A stretch of 64,000 bases of DNA from Pieris napi (GCF_905475465.1 NC_062253.1:6882001-6946000); one strand, 5' to 3'. Positions 45,482 through 57,894 are shown, counted from the stretch's first letter. The notes: generated from the letters alone by a model not told the origin. Program-made: numbers and translations.

Positions 45482-48400
45482 ATAATCTTAATTTATTAAA
45501 ATATTTTTTTTAATTATATAAGCAGTATTTAGTTCAAAAAAGTTATCTTATCTCCAGACTCGACTTCAGTGAAATGCGTGAAATCTGGAGAAAGAAATAT
45601 AAGAGTACAAACGAAAGCTACTTTGTTGTTATTACACTTCTTGCAGCAATGATTGGCAACAGTGTACATATATAATTATATAACAAAGGAGGTTCTAATG
45701 TCCGTTAAAATTATATATTTAGTTAATAATATTAGCTATTAACTTAAGATATTAATTAGGATTACACTATGAATACATTATTATCAATATATCCTCTTGA
45801 ATATTATTTCTATCAATAATTTTTTCTGTTATAATTCTAGATATTTTTTAATATTATTAGTCATTTTTTAGTAGGTGACCGACAACTTACCATTAGATAA
45901 AGAACTCCGATTACCAGGAATAACATATGACATTCACTATGTCCAAATAGCATTAAATAATTATAATATACAATCTATATTTTTATAGTCCTTCTAAGCT
46001 AACGTTATTCAAGTTTATATGGAGCCATTTAGGAAAAGTTTAATAGTTCTAGTCCCGTAAATTAATCAAAATGGACGTTTACGACACAACTTCAACTATA
46101 AATAATAATGAGTCCCAACGCCGCATCAAAACTATTTATGTAAAAATATCATTTATTATCATTAGTATTGCGAAAGCAGATTTTTGATTCTACTGCGTTA
46201 TTATAAAAGTATTAATTTTATATGCACGACTTAACATATACATTTAATAAGACAGTAGCACAGTAGTATTCCCCGGTATCATTCAGATCTTTCAAACTAT
46301 CCAATAGATTTTAAATAGTTTTCATCAATATAAAGTGAATAAAAATGTTTATATGTTATCTACATATTATAAGTTGCTACCCGCGCTCTGTATGTTTAGA
46401 TTTATTCTACGTTTTTAAGTCCGGGCCTTAAATGGTGTATACTAATGGTAAAACATGTAGGTATTTATAAATTACATTAATAGCAAAATTCAAAAATAGA
46501 ACAGAAGTCGCTTTTATCTATTTTCCGTTTTTCATACGCGAACCTTTCCTATCACAATCCAGCCAACCACAAACCAAGATCAAGATTACACAACTTCATT
46601 AACTCTTACATATTCGAAATAATAGAAAAAATTTCGAAATTTAAAAAAAGCATTCCTTATACCCCGCGGTCGTAAAGGTGCGCCATAAAACGAGTCTTAT
46701 TTTATGACCGTTTGACGAAGCTACACTTTTTCGAAGTAATTTCTTAGCCGGGCCATTGTGACTGCGTGACCAGTCAACATCATATCAACATTATCCTTGA
46801 ATTGCATATTTTTGCATACATCTTTGTCCGTCGCACCTGATTCTGCCTCCTCCCGATAGGGTAACTATTGATGGATACCTGAAAGATAGTGTTTATAAGT
46901 TACACATTTATATAAAGCTAGGTTAAGTTCTGGGTTCGACCTTCGGGTAAGCAAATGCTCCATAAAACTAGTTGAAAAATGTGTATTCTACAGTTATCAT
47001 GACCGACCGTTCAACCGTGGACCGTATTCACGAATAATTCTCATAGAAAATCTAGCATAAAATGTTTAGTATGGTTTCAATATGTGTATTAATTGGTTTA
47101 ATGTCCAAATTAGTAATAAAATTTATGTATTTTTGGATGCATTGGACGATTGTCTAGTCACTACTATCACCGTTTAAACACTATCAAATGTAACTTGAAT
47201 ATTTAGCTTTTCTAAATACTAAAATGGTCTGGATAGATGTCGATATAAATGACAAATATATTTCCTATCTCCGTGAAGTTTGAATTGTGTCTGCAATCAC
47301 TGCCTATTAGGGCAATTCGTATAATTCGTGAATAGAAAGTAAAGAGATCAGGCTATCGAGTAAATCTGCAATCTCGACTATGCTGTATCAATATTCATGC
47401 ATTCGGTCGCGACCCTATTTGCATAACTGCGCATTGCATTCTCGTGGTTGCAACTGTTCTATTGTTTTATGATCTAAATGACCGCCGATATAGTCACGAT
47501 AACTATGTATATCAAATTATATACAGGATATATTTGTATCAATTTTCTGGTGTTGTCTTATAGTAACGAAGATAAGATGGTATCCACTGACATGTGTCCT
47601 TTAAATAATGTTGAACATGACATTAAATGTGAAGATGAGTTTCAATATATCTCCAATAGTCTCCCATTTAAGCACGTTGACTTAAAACTAAAAAGTGTTT
47701 GGATTGTTTTAAAAGGTATTTATTTTAATAATGCAATTTTACATAGTAAGTAATTTAGTGTTCTATTTATAAATCTAATGTACAACTTTCTAACCAGACG
47801 GCAAATTGTTTGTAATTAGTTTCTTAGATTCAGTTTAGCATATACCAAACCGTTTTAAATTTGTAGTATTACCCGGGTAACTTCTAAATCTTCTGTCTTA
47901 ACATTAAGACTCAGCTTAAACTGTATTATTTAAAAGTGTGATTTCTCTTACTACATTTATATCGATAAAAGTAAGTTCAAAATGTAAATATTCGCTTATT
48001 TCACCAAACATAGTTTCTAAAATATCAAATCTCCGTTTCGTTAAAATTGGTAAAGCTAGCTATCGTCCAATAGGCTTTTAGAACGATGTATGAACGTGGC
48101 AATAAATTAAGTTTAATGATCACTAAAAGTAGAATTTATTTGAATATCCACAGCTTCGGATTTCAATGACAATATACTTTTATGTATAATGGTACCAGCG
48201 GCTATAAAAATTAGTAACAAGTTTTATAATATTCTGGTTTAAGTTGACTTAAGAATTTATATGTTTATACTAAAACCTAATACTCTTGGGATAAAGTTGA
48301 TAAATGGCTTGCATATTTTTGGTACCAGTGTTATATAAATAATGTAAACTCTGTATTATTAAACCGGTTTCTTAAATCTTTTGAAAAAAATTAAAGGTGC

Positions 48401-48600
48401 TTAGACATCGCTCTTGACGTAAACCATATTAAATTTTTGGTTGCCGTGAGCCACCTCGAAAGTACTGTGAGGTCTCACGCTTTACATAATAATTATTTAG
48501 CTTGGATTTTGTGCTTAATACGTCACCCTGTGAGATCTTAAATACTGTAACTATTATTTTTCGAATAAATCGAAATTCATTCAATTCAAATTCAAAAGCC
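45482..48600. other. Fat intron, largely unrecognised
   Basis: AT-rich with no convincing gene. The stretch at 47370-47460 is richer in CG and has ATTTGCATAA and ATTCATGCAT motifs that could bind homeodomain or POU factors; this is only suggestive. One exon-like frame is listed separately at 47478. Confidence 0.35.
47478..47753 (+). other. Unassigned exon-like open frame
   Basis: A 91-codon frame, with ACTGACATGTGTCC and an acidic HDIKCEDEFQY segment, lies between a possible TTATAG acceptor near 47559 and an AAAAG|GTATTT donor near 47717. The segment from SNEDKMVSTD to SVWIVLK looks more coding-like than its surroundings. No family is recognised. It is not cadherin, so it is not evidence for the next fat exon. 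It may be chance or a relic. Confidence 0.25.
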
Positions 48601-48960
48601 TTTTATTGCCAACCTTAAATAACATTACTTTAGCTGTGTTAGTATTTAGTTTTCTCAATTTATTGTTAGTATTATATTTAATAGTATATTAAATAAATAA
48701 TTGTTTCTTTAGTTGGGTACTCGGTTATGGGTAAAGGCCTCCTCCATATTTTGCCATCTGTGTCGGTTCTGGGCGTCCCTTGTCCAGGTGTTGCCGGCGA
48801 TGTCATGTATCTCATCTCTCCATCTCATAACGGGACGACCTCTGTTCCTTCGGCCGTCTCTGGGATACCAATGAAGTACGCGCTCGCTCCATCTTCCGTC
48901 ATTTACTCTTGTTATGTGTCCTGCCCATTTCCATTTAAGTTTCATCGAATCATCGAAAAC
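48601..48960 (-). pseudogene. RTE-type LINE C-terminal fragment
   Basis: The 78-codon minus-strand frame (48709-48945) reads WKWAGHITRVNDGRWSERVL, then WYPRDGRRNRGRPVMRW and AQNRHRWQNMEEAF. This is the conserved C-terminal tail of craniate/insect RTE- and R1-like endonuclease-reverse transcriptases (WAGHIARxxDGRW...GRPxxRWxD). Only this end is present. Confidence 0.8.
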
Positions 48961-49538
48961 ATTACATTTCTTAATTTAAATCTAGTAATAATACTAGTAT
49001 CCAATACGTGTTAATAACAGATATAGGTGGTTATATAAACGCTGTAATAGGAAATTCAGCCCGTTTCTCCGGTAGTGGCTTTGCTAATTCATGTAAGTCT
49101 ATCGGGCAATTTAAGATCGAGATAGACGCCAATGCATTAAAATTGGTTATCTCGCAATGCCTTTATGAAGTAATTGCGTAAGTTTATTTTCTTAAGGAAG
49201 TGTGTGAAGTGTGAGACAAAATATAAAATAACCTTTGAACTTGTTATTCGTCGAATCTTGCGGTTGTCAACTGTAACTGGTATGACCAGATGTGTTTTAC
49301 GAAGTGGTAAAACAGGGGTACCGTAATGAAAATTAAAATTGGTATGGGCTTTGTCAAAAACCAATTGAGAGAGAAAAGGATTAATTTGACCTTAAAAAAT
49401 AACGTGTTTTAAAAAAAACTCTTTTAATGCTGCTAACTATTCACACTCAATTCTTTTTCAGAATGTTTTGTAACAGTGAAGTTACTAACTTGCCACCCAA
49501 CATTCTTGTGTGAATGATCTCATTTTTAAGTTTTTTTT
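48961..49538. other. Fat intron, nothing recognised
   Basis: AT-rich; no supported feature between the LINE fragment and the Myb/SANT element. Confidence 0.3.
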
Positions 49539-51561
49539 GAAGTTATACTTCTTTAGGCGCGTTATGAAAATTTGATGAGAGTGAAATTTTACGATGCGCG
49601 CGCACCTATGACACAAAATTCGGAGTGTGATTATAGCGTGCGCAATCTACAAAAGAAATAGAATATAAGCTAACTTCACGCATATTCTATTTCTTAGCTT
49701 AGCAGCTTAACAAGAATTTTGAATATCCATGACAATTGACATCTGACATTGACATTTACCTTTTAAACAAATATAGGAGTTTGAATTATTGTTTAAAATA
49801 AAAGATTATCTATGTATCTAGTTATTTTCATTATACAAGTGCGAATTTTATATGTGCGTCTGAATTATAATCAGAAGTGATTTAAATTTAATATCTAAAT
49901 CAAAACTAATTAATATGATAAAATATTTGTGAAAAAACTGTGCCAACCTTCCTGAGTGCTTCAATACAATTGAGGTTAACTATCCGTAGGTATTATCGAG
50001 TATTATTGTTGATTAAAACTGAAACATGAACCATTATTCAATGCTTATGTTTATTGCGTTTGTTACAGCAACGTTTTAGAAATATTCTATATATCAATAA
50101 TTGAGAACAAAGATTTAAGCACGAATACTAATAAGGAGAAAATGAAGGCTTGGAGCGATATAACAGAGAAGTAAACATTTTAATAAGTACCTGCATCTCA
50201 AAAAAATGACCACATTATTTAATCAAAACATGTAATTTTTCAGATTTAATCTAGCAAATATAAGGACAAGAGACAAAAAACAATTGATGAATCAGTGGAA
50301 GTGCACTAAATTGAATACAAAAAAAGAGTTGTCATCTTATCGCCGTGAAACATCTAAAACTGGAGGTGGAACAAAGCCACCATCACCTTCTCGAGACACA
50401 ATGGATATGGCAGAGATGATACCGCAACGGTTTGAAGTAGATTTCAATGAATTTGATTGTGATGGTGTCGAGGTAGGAATGTTAATTATAAATATGATGT
50501 ATGGTAATGTTCAAGGTTCAACCTTTCAAGCATAGGCGTATGCTCACAACAGTACTTTATTCCCCTACAGGTAGTTAGAGATATTGTAATACCTCAAAAC
50601 ATCCATGTTGCACTTGTAGTACCGAAACTCTGTCCAGCCAGAAGTGAGCCCATTCCCACTTATAATGGACAGTGGGTATAATACACCTTAATACCTGAGT
50701 GCGAACCACTCACCATGATACTTAAATTAATAGATGTTATTTATATATTTCAGGATATTACAAATAAAATCATTTTGGAAACAATTGATATCCCAAAAGC
50801 CAACAATGACAAGGTAATAAATCAGTTTTGACATAACTTGAATACTAAAAAAGCCAAACAAAGGTGTGCACAACAGTGACAACATAACTTAACAATTTCA
50901 TTATTTTGTAGGATTAAAGAAAGGTTAAAGAAAATCATGTCGAACTGAACAACAAGAATCCCCAAACAACTCCAAAGAAACCTACAAGGAAGACACCGGT
51001 ATTATATTTAAATTATCTCTATCTCTAACTAGAATAAAAGAAAGTTGCTATCCAGGTCTGTAGCATGTGCTACAAATTATATTATTAACACATTTATATA
51101 ATTATATTAATATAAATGTGTTAAAAAATTTATAATATGAATTATAAAAAAATTTAAGTTTTGCATGGACAGAGCTTAAATTAATATTCTCTTATTTGTT
51201 GCAGAAAGCAAGTAGTAGTTTTAGTTTTGGAGAAGCCTCGTAGATGCACAACCAAGTAATGATTAATTTAAAATTACAAACCGAAATTCTGATGAAGACA
51301 GTCACTTAAAAATAAATAGTATAATGAAATAAAAATGTTTTAAAGATAAATAGTGTTTTATTTGTTTAATGTAAGAGAATAATAATAAATATTTATTTAA
51401 TTAATTTTTCAAATGTAAACTGAACTTTATTGACTTTAATGACTCCTTTTCCAGTCTTTGATTATTTAATTGTAATTAATTATTTGCATGCAATCAAAAA
51501 CTATTTTTAATAATGCCAAAGAAGTATAACTTCTTACGCGCGTACATAAGTACACGCACCC
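49539..51561 (+). mobile_element. About 2-kb terminal-repeat element carrying a Myb/SANT gene
   Basis: The ends match the short element 44809-45100: GAAGTTATACTTCTTTAGGC at 49539 and CTTCTTACGCGCGTACATAA ... CACGCACCC at about 51529-51561. Inverted repeat GAAGTTATACTTCTTT recurs in complement near 51520-51533. The inside carries the multi-exon Myb/SANT-like gene and no transposase. PIF/Harbinger elements encode a Myb-like partner protein, so this could be a transposase-less Harbinger derivative. The superfamily is not proven because no duplication was resolved. Confidence 0.65.
50070..51243 (+). CDS. Myb/SANT-like (zeste-type) DNA-binding protein, spliced, 5' end unresolved
   Basis: A possible DNA-binding factor encoded within the mobile element. 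Exons joined by phase: 50070-50170 (after TTACAG; ends AA|GTAAAC), 50244-50472 (after TTTTCAG; ends GAG|GTAGGA), 50754-50813 (after TTTCAG; ends AAG|GTAATA), 50924-50998 and 51205-51243 with stop TAG. The domain reads IIENKDLSTNTNKEKMKAW then FNLANIRTRDKKQLMNQWKC, KKELSSYRRETSKTGGG and MIPQRFEVDFNEFDCDG, diagnostic of the Myb/SANT-like domain 5 family (MSANTD-type). A short Lys/Pro-rich tail follows, and the protein ends SSSFSFGEAS. Exon 4 needs the weak acceptor AAAG|GTT, because the better one, TTGTAG, would give an immediate stop, so the gene may be decaying. The initiating Met is not identified. An AATAAA-like signal follows at about 51311-51330. Confidence 0.7.
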
Positions 51562-51692
51562 TTTTTTTTTTACTGTACGAGCAAGTATTTTTGCGGACAA
51601 AGAAAAATCCATTAGGTACTGTACCACCGGGATTCAAATACACTTATAAAGTACTAGTGAAGTATTTCCGAACCAATTCGACTTAGGGTCCT

Positions 51693-51820
51693 TCAAGAAA
51701 AGAGCGTACCAATTCTTAAAAGGCCGGAAACGCACTCGCGAGCCCTCTGACATTGAGAGTGTCCATGGGCGGCGGTATCTTTTAACATCAGGTGAGCCTT
51801 TTACCTGTTCTATAAAAAAA
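51693..51820 (+). repeat. Jockey-type LINE 3' tail
   Basis: It has AGAGCGTACCAATTCTTAAA, GGCCGGAAACGCACTCGCGA, GAGTGTCCATGGGCGGCGGT and CATCAGGTGAGCC, and ends in a T/A-rich tail. It matches the complement of 20460-20580 closely. Confidence 0.75.
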
Positions 51821-51829
51821 TAAATAGAC

Positions 51830-52496
51830 TCTTAAGATTGAAACGCTTAAACACTATTCTATCGCTTTTATATATTAATTTACGACGAGGAATTACACAT
51901 AGATATTCCAATCGATACACTTTAAAACATAAATTCGACTTACATTTCTTAGCGTTAAAAAGGCGTAGGTAGGTACTTACGAAGGTGAATTATGAATACA
52001 ATTATTATGTATTGTTCTATAATCTAGACATTTAATAACAATGTCGTAGTAAATCACTACAAGATATTGATCGTAAATAAATGCGATTTATGACAAAACT
52101 GAGATATTCGTCGCCGTGCCCTGACGCCTGCGCAAGGATCAAGGTACATGATTTCTAAAGTATTGAATGTCGAGTTTTGATATGCTTTAACCGTTATTTA
52201 AGGGGTTCTAATTTAACAAAATATTTATCTTTATTACTTGTAGTAGATCAGCGTGTGGGAGCGACATTGAAATTCTTACTTTACCTACCTACCTACCTAC
52301 CTACCTAATAGATATATTGAAGCTTTGACGGAGAGATACAGGAAGATTCAGAGCTGAGACTTACGATTGAGACAAATTATGATTCATGTCAGGATTCAAG
52401 TTGTTAGTTGTTGTTGTTGTTGATTTAATTTTCTGTTTATTAATTTATATTTTTGTATTATTACTACGTAGGTTAAGAATATTGTAAATACTGTAT
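51830..52496. other. Fat intron with (ACCT)n microsatellite
   Basis: A perfect ACCT repeat of about 7 units lies at 52281-52307, and a TTG repeat at about 52402-52420. Otherwise AT-rich and featureless. Confidence 0.55.
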
Positions 52497-52809
52497 ACTA
52501 GCAGACCGGTCAAGCGTTGCTGTGGCTAAGTAGTTATGCCATTAAATTTTAGCTTATGTGAAACGTTAGTACTTTCAACACAGCGCCATCTGTTAGAATT
52601 GTGACTATCAAATAATAAACAAATAATTTGCCATTAAATAATATTGCGGGTATAGATTGAGATGTAAGCTATCCTATCTTTTAAGATGTAAGCTATCCCA
52701 TCTTTTGGATCAAACTGCACACGGTGTGCAAATTTGATTGAAATCGGTTCGGTAGTTTAGGAGTCCATAGCGGACAAACAACGTGACACGTAATTTATAT
52801 ATATTAAGA
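52497..52809 (-). mobile_element. Helitron, minus strand
   Basis: Read on the minus strand it starts TCTTAATATATATAAATTAC, continues GTCCGCTATGGACTCCTAAA and GAACCGATTTCAATCAAATT, and ends CTTGACCGGTCTGCTAGT. This is the same plan (TC start, CTAGT end) as the Lep1-like copies but a different subfamily. AGCTATCCTATCTTTTAAGATGT is partly duplicated inside. Confidence 0.7.
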
Positions 52810-55337
52810 TTTGATTTTTATGTTAAGGATTTAATAAACCACATAATATTATATATACACAGACTTGTTAATGGTTGAATTTTAATCACGCGTTATACTT
52901 TTATTGCTACGTTACGTGTTAAGATCTGAAGTACAGGCCATTGGGTTATTTATTTATATTGATTCAAATACCATTTCCTATCTCTGACTATGCAGTAAAT
53001 GCGAAATGGTATCGTAAATACATAAACCGATATTATTCTTTACTGCACTAAAGCACTTTAACAAGTTTAATTCTATTAAATACAATTCAAGTTTTGGATT
53101 TGGACATTCTATAATAACAATTCTATATTGTATATCTGTAAATTCAATACAATAATAATCAATGTTATTTTCTGGATTTAACTTTATGACAGAAGGATTT
53201 TTTAAAAATATTTTAATAGTACAACGTCTAGGAAATAAGTAGAAAGTAACTTTTTACCAGATTCATATTTTGTATCACATATTGATTTTGTTTTGTTTAA
53301 AATCGAATCAAGGCGTTCTCACTGAACACATTACCAAGTTTTAACGTACTAAAAGCTGTAATTAGCAAATTATTGTTATATGCGGAGAAATAGTTTTGAG
53401 TTTTGTATCATACTATTACTTACCAATACTATTTTTGTTCTTTTAATTACTCGTAAAACTATATTATGAAAATTAAAATACCATGTGGTAATATGAACAG
53501 GCAAAATAGACCCTTTTTAATCTGTGTAATCAAAATACAGATTAAAATTACATTCGAACGTATGTCAATGATCGTTCATCGTCTTGGTTTATTCTGTCAC
53601 AACAAAACAAGTTTTTTACCCAAACTTAATGTATTCAGTGCACCGGTAAGCGTTCAATTTGTCACGGATAAATTCTCTATTAGCTTAACTACAAGCGCAG
53701 GCGTTGTTTGAATGCACTTATAATTAGTTATGAAGGGATTTGGTGAGTAAAATGTTTATAACTATTTTTTTTTATTTGTAATAAAGGTATAAAAACAATT
53801 GAGTGCTGCTTTAAAAAGTAACACAGTATTAGTTTTTACTAATGCAAGTACTAAAGTTATCGCTATGAATTCTAAAAAAACGTGAATAAATATTATTCAA
53901 TAAAATTAAAATAACATAAATATAATATAAATCAAAAGCTTAAAATTGTCTAAATAACTTATAATTTATCAATACTCATTATAAAATTAGTCAATTAATA
54001 ATTTAGCAATGAAATAAAACAATGTTTTAATTAATTAAATTAAAAAAATAACTGTGAGTCTTATTTACGTTATATATGTAATTGACACGAATCGTTGTAG
54101 AATTATATTTAATGATCTCCGTAAGGACAAATCTTTTCTTGATATTTAAAAATTTCATGGTGCAAAGTACGGACGCATATATTACCAGCTAACTCAGAAT
54201 GCCTCAAGCGTGAGAACTGCCAGTGAGCTGAAAATTATTCTAAATACGTTCGATCCACGTCCTTGATGCGTGATCTGGCAGCAAATGGACATCATTTTAC
54301 ATGGAATCATTTACTTTGCACGTACTGTAACGAGAATTATAAAAGTAGCGCTGAATCAATAACTAGACTTTCTTACGTCTTTTTGTAATATATGTTTTAG
54401 TTGCCATGGTTACGGATAGTAATGAACCTCCCAAGTTTTGTGGAATTCTAATTTTTTTTGAAACGAAAATGTATCAAGCAAGTGCTTAATAAAATTATGT
54501 AAAACAATCAGGAAACTTAAATAAGTAAGCGTGTAACAAATGAAATTGATACAAGAAACTAACTCTATATATAACTAATATTTCGCTTGTAGATTTATTT
54601 ATAGTTATATATATATTTAAATGTTTGGAAACACAAATTTAAGTACAGTTAAATATGATATCAACGGCTTTCTGCTTGTCGTAGAACTTTAAGATCCATT
54701 TAGTAAAACTAACGATAACAATAGTCAGTTTTTGTAAATGTTTTAATCGAGTCGAAATAAATTTCTAAGAACCGTCAATTTCAAAGAAAACTGGTTTGAC
54801 ATATCTCAACTAGACTCAAGTTTAAATCATTGGAACATGAGCCTAAGACACTCGAGAGCTTTTTGTTTATTTTGTCCTTCGAACGACAAATCTTAATACA
54901 GCAGCTGACTGCGCTTGCATATTTCTTTGTGCTTTGAAACAGGATATCTGGGTATTTATAATTTTAAAATTACCTTTTTCCAACTTTAGAATAGGCTTTC
55001 AGTATAATTTGCTTGAATGAATGTTAAGACAACCCTTAATTATATATTTGCCTTTTCAAATGTAATTTCTCAATCATATTTTTTGTAAAACAGATAGTAT
55101 ATTCTTTAATGAATGGCACCTACAGGTTTTGTTTGTTTTTATAGGTTCTTACTGAGATATGATCTTCTAGATTACTAGACCATGGAGGCGGTAAACACTA
55201 TTAATACTAAAAAAAACTTTAGAGGTGTCAAGGGACACCCGGATGGAACGAAATTCCTTTCGATTAATTTATATGTTAATTGGTATCATAACAGTATGAT
55301 AGATTTTCTCGACACCAATCTTACGACGAAAAAAAAA
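52810..55337. other. Fat intron, nothing recognised
   Basis: This 2.5-kb AT-rich stretch has no supported gene, RNA or terminal-repeat element. A TG-poor region of simple AT content lies at 53760-54070. Confidence 0.35.
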
Positions 55338-55438
55338 GCCAACATCACGAGGTGTTCTCAGGCGGTCACCCATCCAAGTACTGACCTCGCCCGACGTTGC
55401 TTAACTTCGGTGATCGGACGAGAACCGGCGTATTACAA
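55338..55438 (-). rRNA. 5S rRNA-derived sequence, 5'-truncated
   Basis: The minus strand reads CCGGTTCTCGTCCGATCACC, GAAGTTAAGCAACGTCGGGC, GAGGTCAGTACTTGGATGGG and TGACCGCCTGAGAACACC, ending in GATGTTGGC followed by a T9 run. This is unmistakably arthropod 5S rRNA. About 25 nt are missing from the 5' end, and a few positions differ from the insect consensus I recall. It includes the internal control region and a Pol III terminator but lacks the 5' arm, so it is best called a pseudogene or the head of a 5S-derived SINE. The overlapping protein frames are spurious. Confidence 0.85.
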
Positions 55439-57611
55439 TAGCAAATAGCAAAAAAGTGTCGTGACAACTTTTCGTAAGAATTTTTTCCGTCTAGCCCCCT
55501 TTCACAACGCGCGATAAGGAACTTCGTTCCAAAAACATGAGACCTATGTCTCGAATTGTTATTTAAAAGCAAGGCTATTTTTAATTTGTATGCTTAATAC
55601 GTACCTTCTTTACCACTTTGCTGGACACATGTTAACCTTTTCATAACATGGAAGAAACGTTGTAGCTTTAAACACGAGCGAAATAGCTGTAAAAACTTTA
55701 CTTTAACCAAGTCATGTACCAGACCAAAAATTCTGCATTTCCGAAATATTTTTTAATACATACAAATGCAGTTTTATGTCCTACATGTAAAGTCCCGCAA
55801 TTAGTAAAGTATTTTGATGGTATTTCCGTGTTGTTCGGCGATAATGGCATTCATTAATTACCTTATAAATAAGCCTACATGTGCAATCATTTCAATTTAA
55901 TTCAAATAAACGGTGGTGAGAGATTTGGCGATATTAAGTACATAATATAATTAGCAGGACGGAAGCCGTAGTGAAGGTATGTCGATGTAACGATAAATCA
56001 TAAGTGCGCAAGATTCGAAGGCGGAGTGGAGGCGGGGCGAGTGATTTTTAAAAGGTTTTTTGAGTTTCACAACGGCCAATGCCCGCGTATACTCGAGCAT
56101 CCTTTACTGGTACTTCGCCAGCGTGGCGACACTTTTTCGTTAATTAGGAGCACCATTATTAATGCCAATTTTCTGGACGGCAAGAAAGAGCTTAAACGGC
56201 GCTCCGTGCTCATATAACCTAATATAGTATTACTTTTTGTTATTCGTATATTGACACTTTATATTTGAATTTTAATGTGCTATATTATGTCCGTAATGGT
56301 GTGCGTTTATTCCTGTATTTAAGTTGATTGTCACCCTACATTAACTAATTAATAACCCTCTGTCTGGCGAGCACAGGTATGTTTCGAGTTTCGGCCTGTG
56401 TTTGTGCTTGCGTGCTTGTTTTTGTGTCGTATCCTTTCTATTGTTCTCTGTCGTATCACAACATGTTGTTCTTAATTCGTTCTCACTGCATATGAGTTCG
56501 GAATACTGATTGCCATCAGTACTTATATGAAGATAACACTATTGATTAGTAGTACAAACATTGCGAGTCTAAAGATTTACAAATCACAAGTCATAACTGA
56601 ACTTTCCGGAGCATATTTAAATGGGATAAAAATTCAAGAACCTGTTTCTTCACACCAGCCGTTTCTAATAAGAATTTTTGACTCACAAAAATAAATACTG
56701 TTTTCGAAACATGAGAAAGGTAACGGAGACACATTAAGCCGGTTACTCCAATTTGTTTCCAAATTTAATGAAATTAAGGCATATTTTGGCCTGGACGGGG
56801 TCAGGAGACGGTTTTAAATAATCAAGTTGAGAATGAATAGCTATATAACAATATTTATTATGACATCCAACAGTAAAGTACAAAATTGATTTTATCCGAG
56901 CTTAACGATGTACATTTCTTGGATTTTATACAAGTTTAAAATTAAATTTACATTTAGTAAGTGTTCCTTAGTCTAGTTAGCACGAATTAGAAGGTACGAC
57001 TTGTAAAGTACTCGGCAGTGTTCATGATAAATTATGGTTTATTTGGTTTATAACGTTTAATTTGGGAAACAACATCATTTATCCAAAGTATGATAAATGT
57101 TTATTTGCTTGTTCACGTTTATAATGGACAGATATAACATAAATTGATGCAATTAAACTAAGTTACAATTTGTCTGATAAAAAGTAAAAACTCTAAATAG
57201 ATTACATATCGATCACACTTTAATATTTGAGTTTTTGTTAATTTGCTGGAATTCTCTCGATTGATTTATAATAGAACAGAGTGATACAATACCGAAATCA
57301 AAAACTACTCTGTGGAAATAATTCAAATATAGACTATACTAACGACGCATAGTATGACAATTATCCAAATATACAAGATCTTTAAATCTCTTTACATCAA
57401 ACATTATATATGTGTAAAGAAATAATTAGATTAAAATTTTAGATTGTTAATTATCTGTCATGTGTCAAAACAGATATGAATTGTACTAATATTGAAAGCA
57501 TGTTAGTCTGTGGAAAAAGACACGAGTTTTGGCTTGTCACTTAAATTTTGACATGAAGACTGACATTTGACGTTTTTTATTTAAATATTTTCAGATTTTA
57601 ATCAGGAATTA
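55439..57611. other. Fat intron, mostly unrecognised
   Basis: AT-rich. A GC-moderate patch at 55980-56190 (GGCGGAGTGGAGGCGGGGCG) supports a 63-codon frame at 56026 with no recognised motif. No other feature is supported. Confidence 0.3.
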
Positions 57612-57818
57612 GTTTAAAGGTGGGAACTGACCAACGTTACGAGGTGTAATGTAACATGTAATGTAATGTTGTACAGCGAGCATTCGTGCAGTCAGTACGT
57701 CGTGTTACGTTGTTTTTCCCCGTAACACGACGTACTGACTGCACGAATGTTCGCTGTGTAACATTACATTACATGTTACATTACACTTCGTAACATTGGT
57801 CAGTTCCCACCTTTAAAC
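57612..57818. mobile_element. 207-bp near-perfect foldback hairpin element
   Basis: The left arm (GTTTAAAGGTGGGAACTGAC onward) and right arm (…GTCAGTTCCCACCTTTAAAC) are each nearly 100 bp and complementary with few mismatches. They meet around a loop of about 10 nt (TTTTTCCCC region, about 57710-57720). The arms contain GTAATGTAACATGTAATGTA and AGTCAGTACGTCGTGTTACG. No coding capacity. Confidence 0.85.
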
Positions 57819-57894
57819 GATTGTTTTAAAGAACTTTTATAGAATAAAAAACTCTGTTGTTTTTATATTATTGTAAAAGTAATTCTGTAAAAGC

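Noticed and set aside
48709..48945. Independent host gene for the 78-residue Trp-rich frame
   Set aside because: The WAGHI...DGRW...GRPxxRW signature is the C-terminal end of LINE reverse transcriptases.
52281..52307. CRISPR-like or functional array at the ACCT repeat
   Set aside because: Simple tetranucleotide microsatellite; no spacers, and eukaryotic context.
55182..55572. Protein frames over 55.2-55.6 kb
   Set aside because: They read through the 5S rRNA-derived segment.
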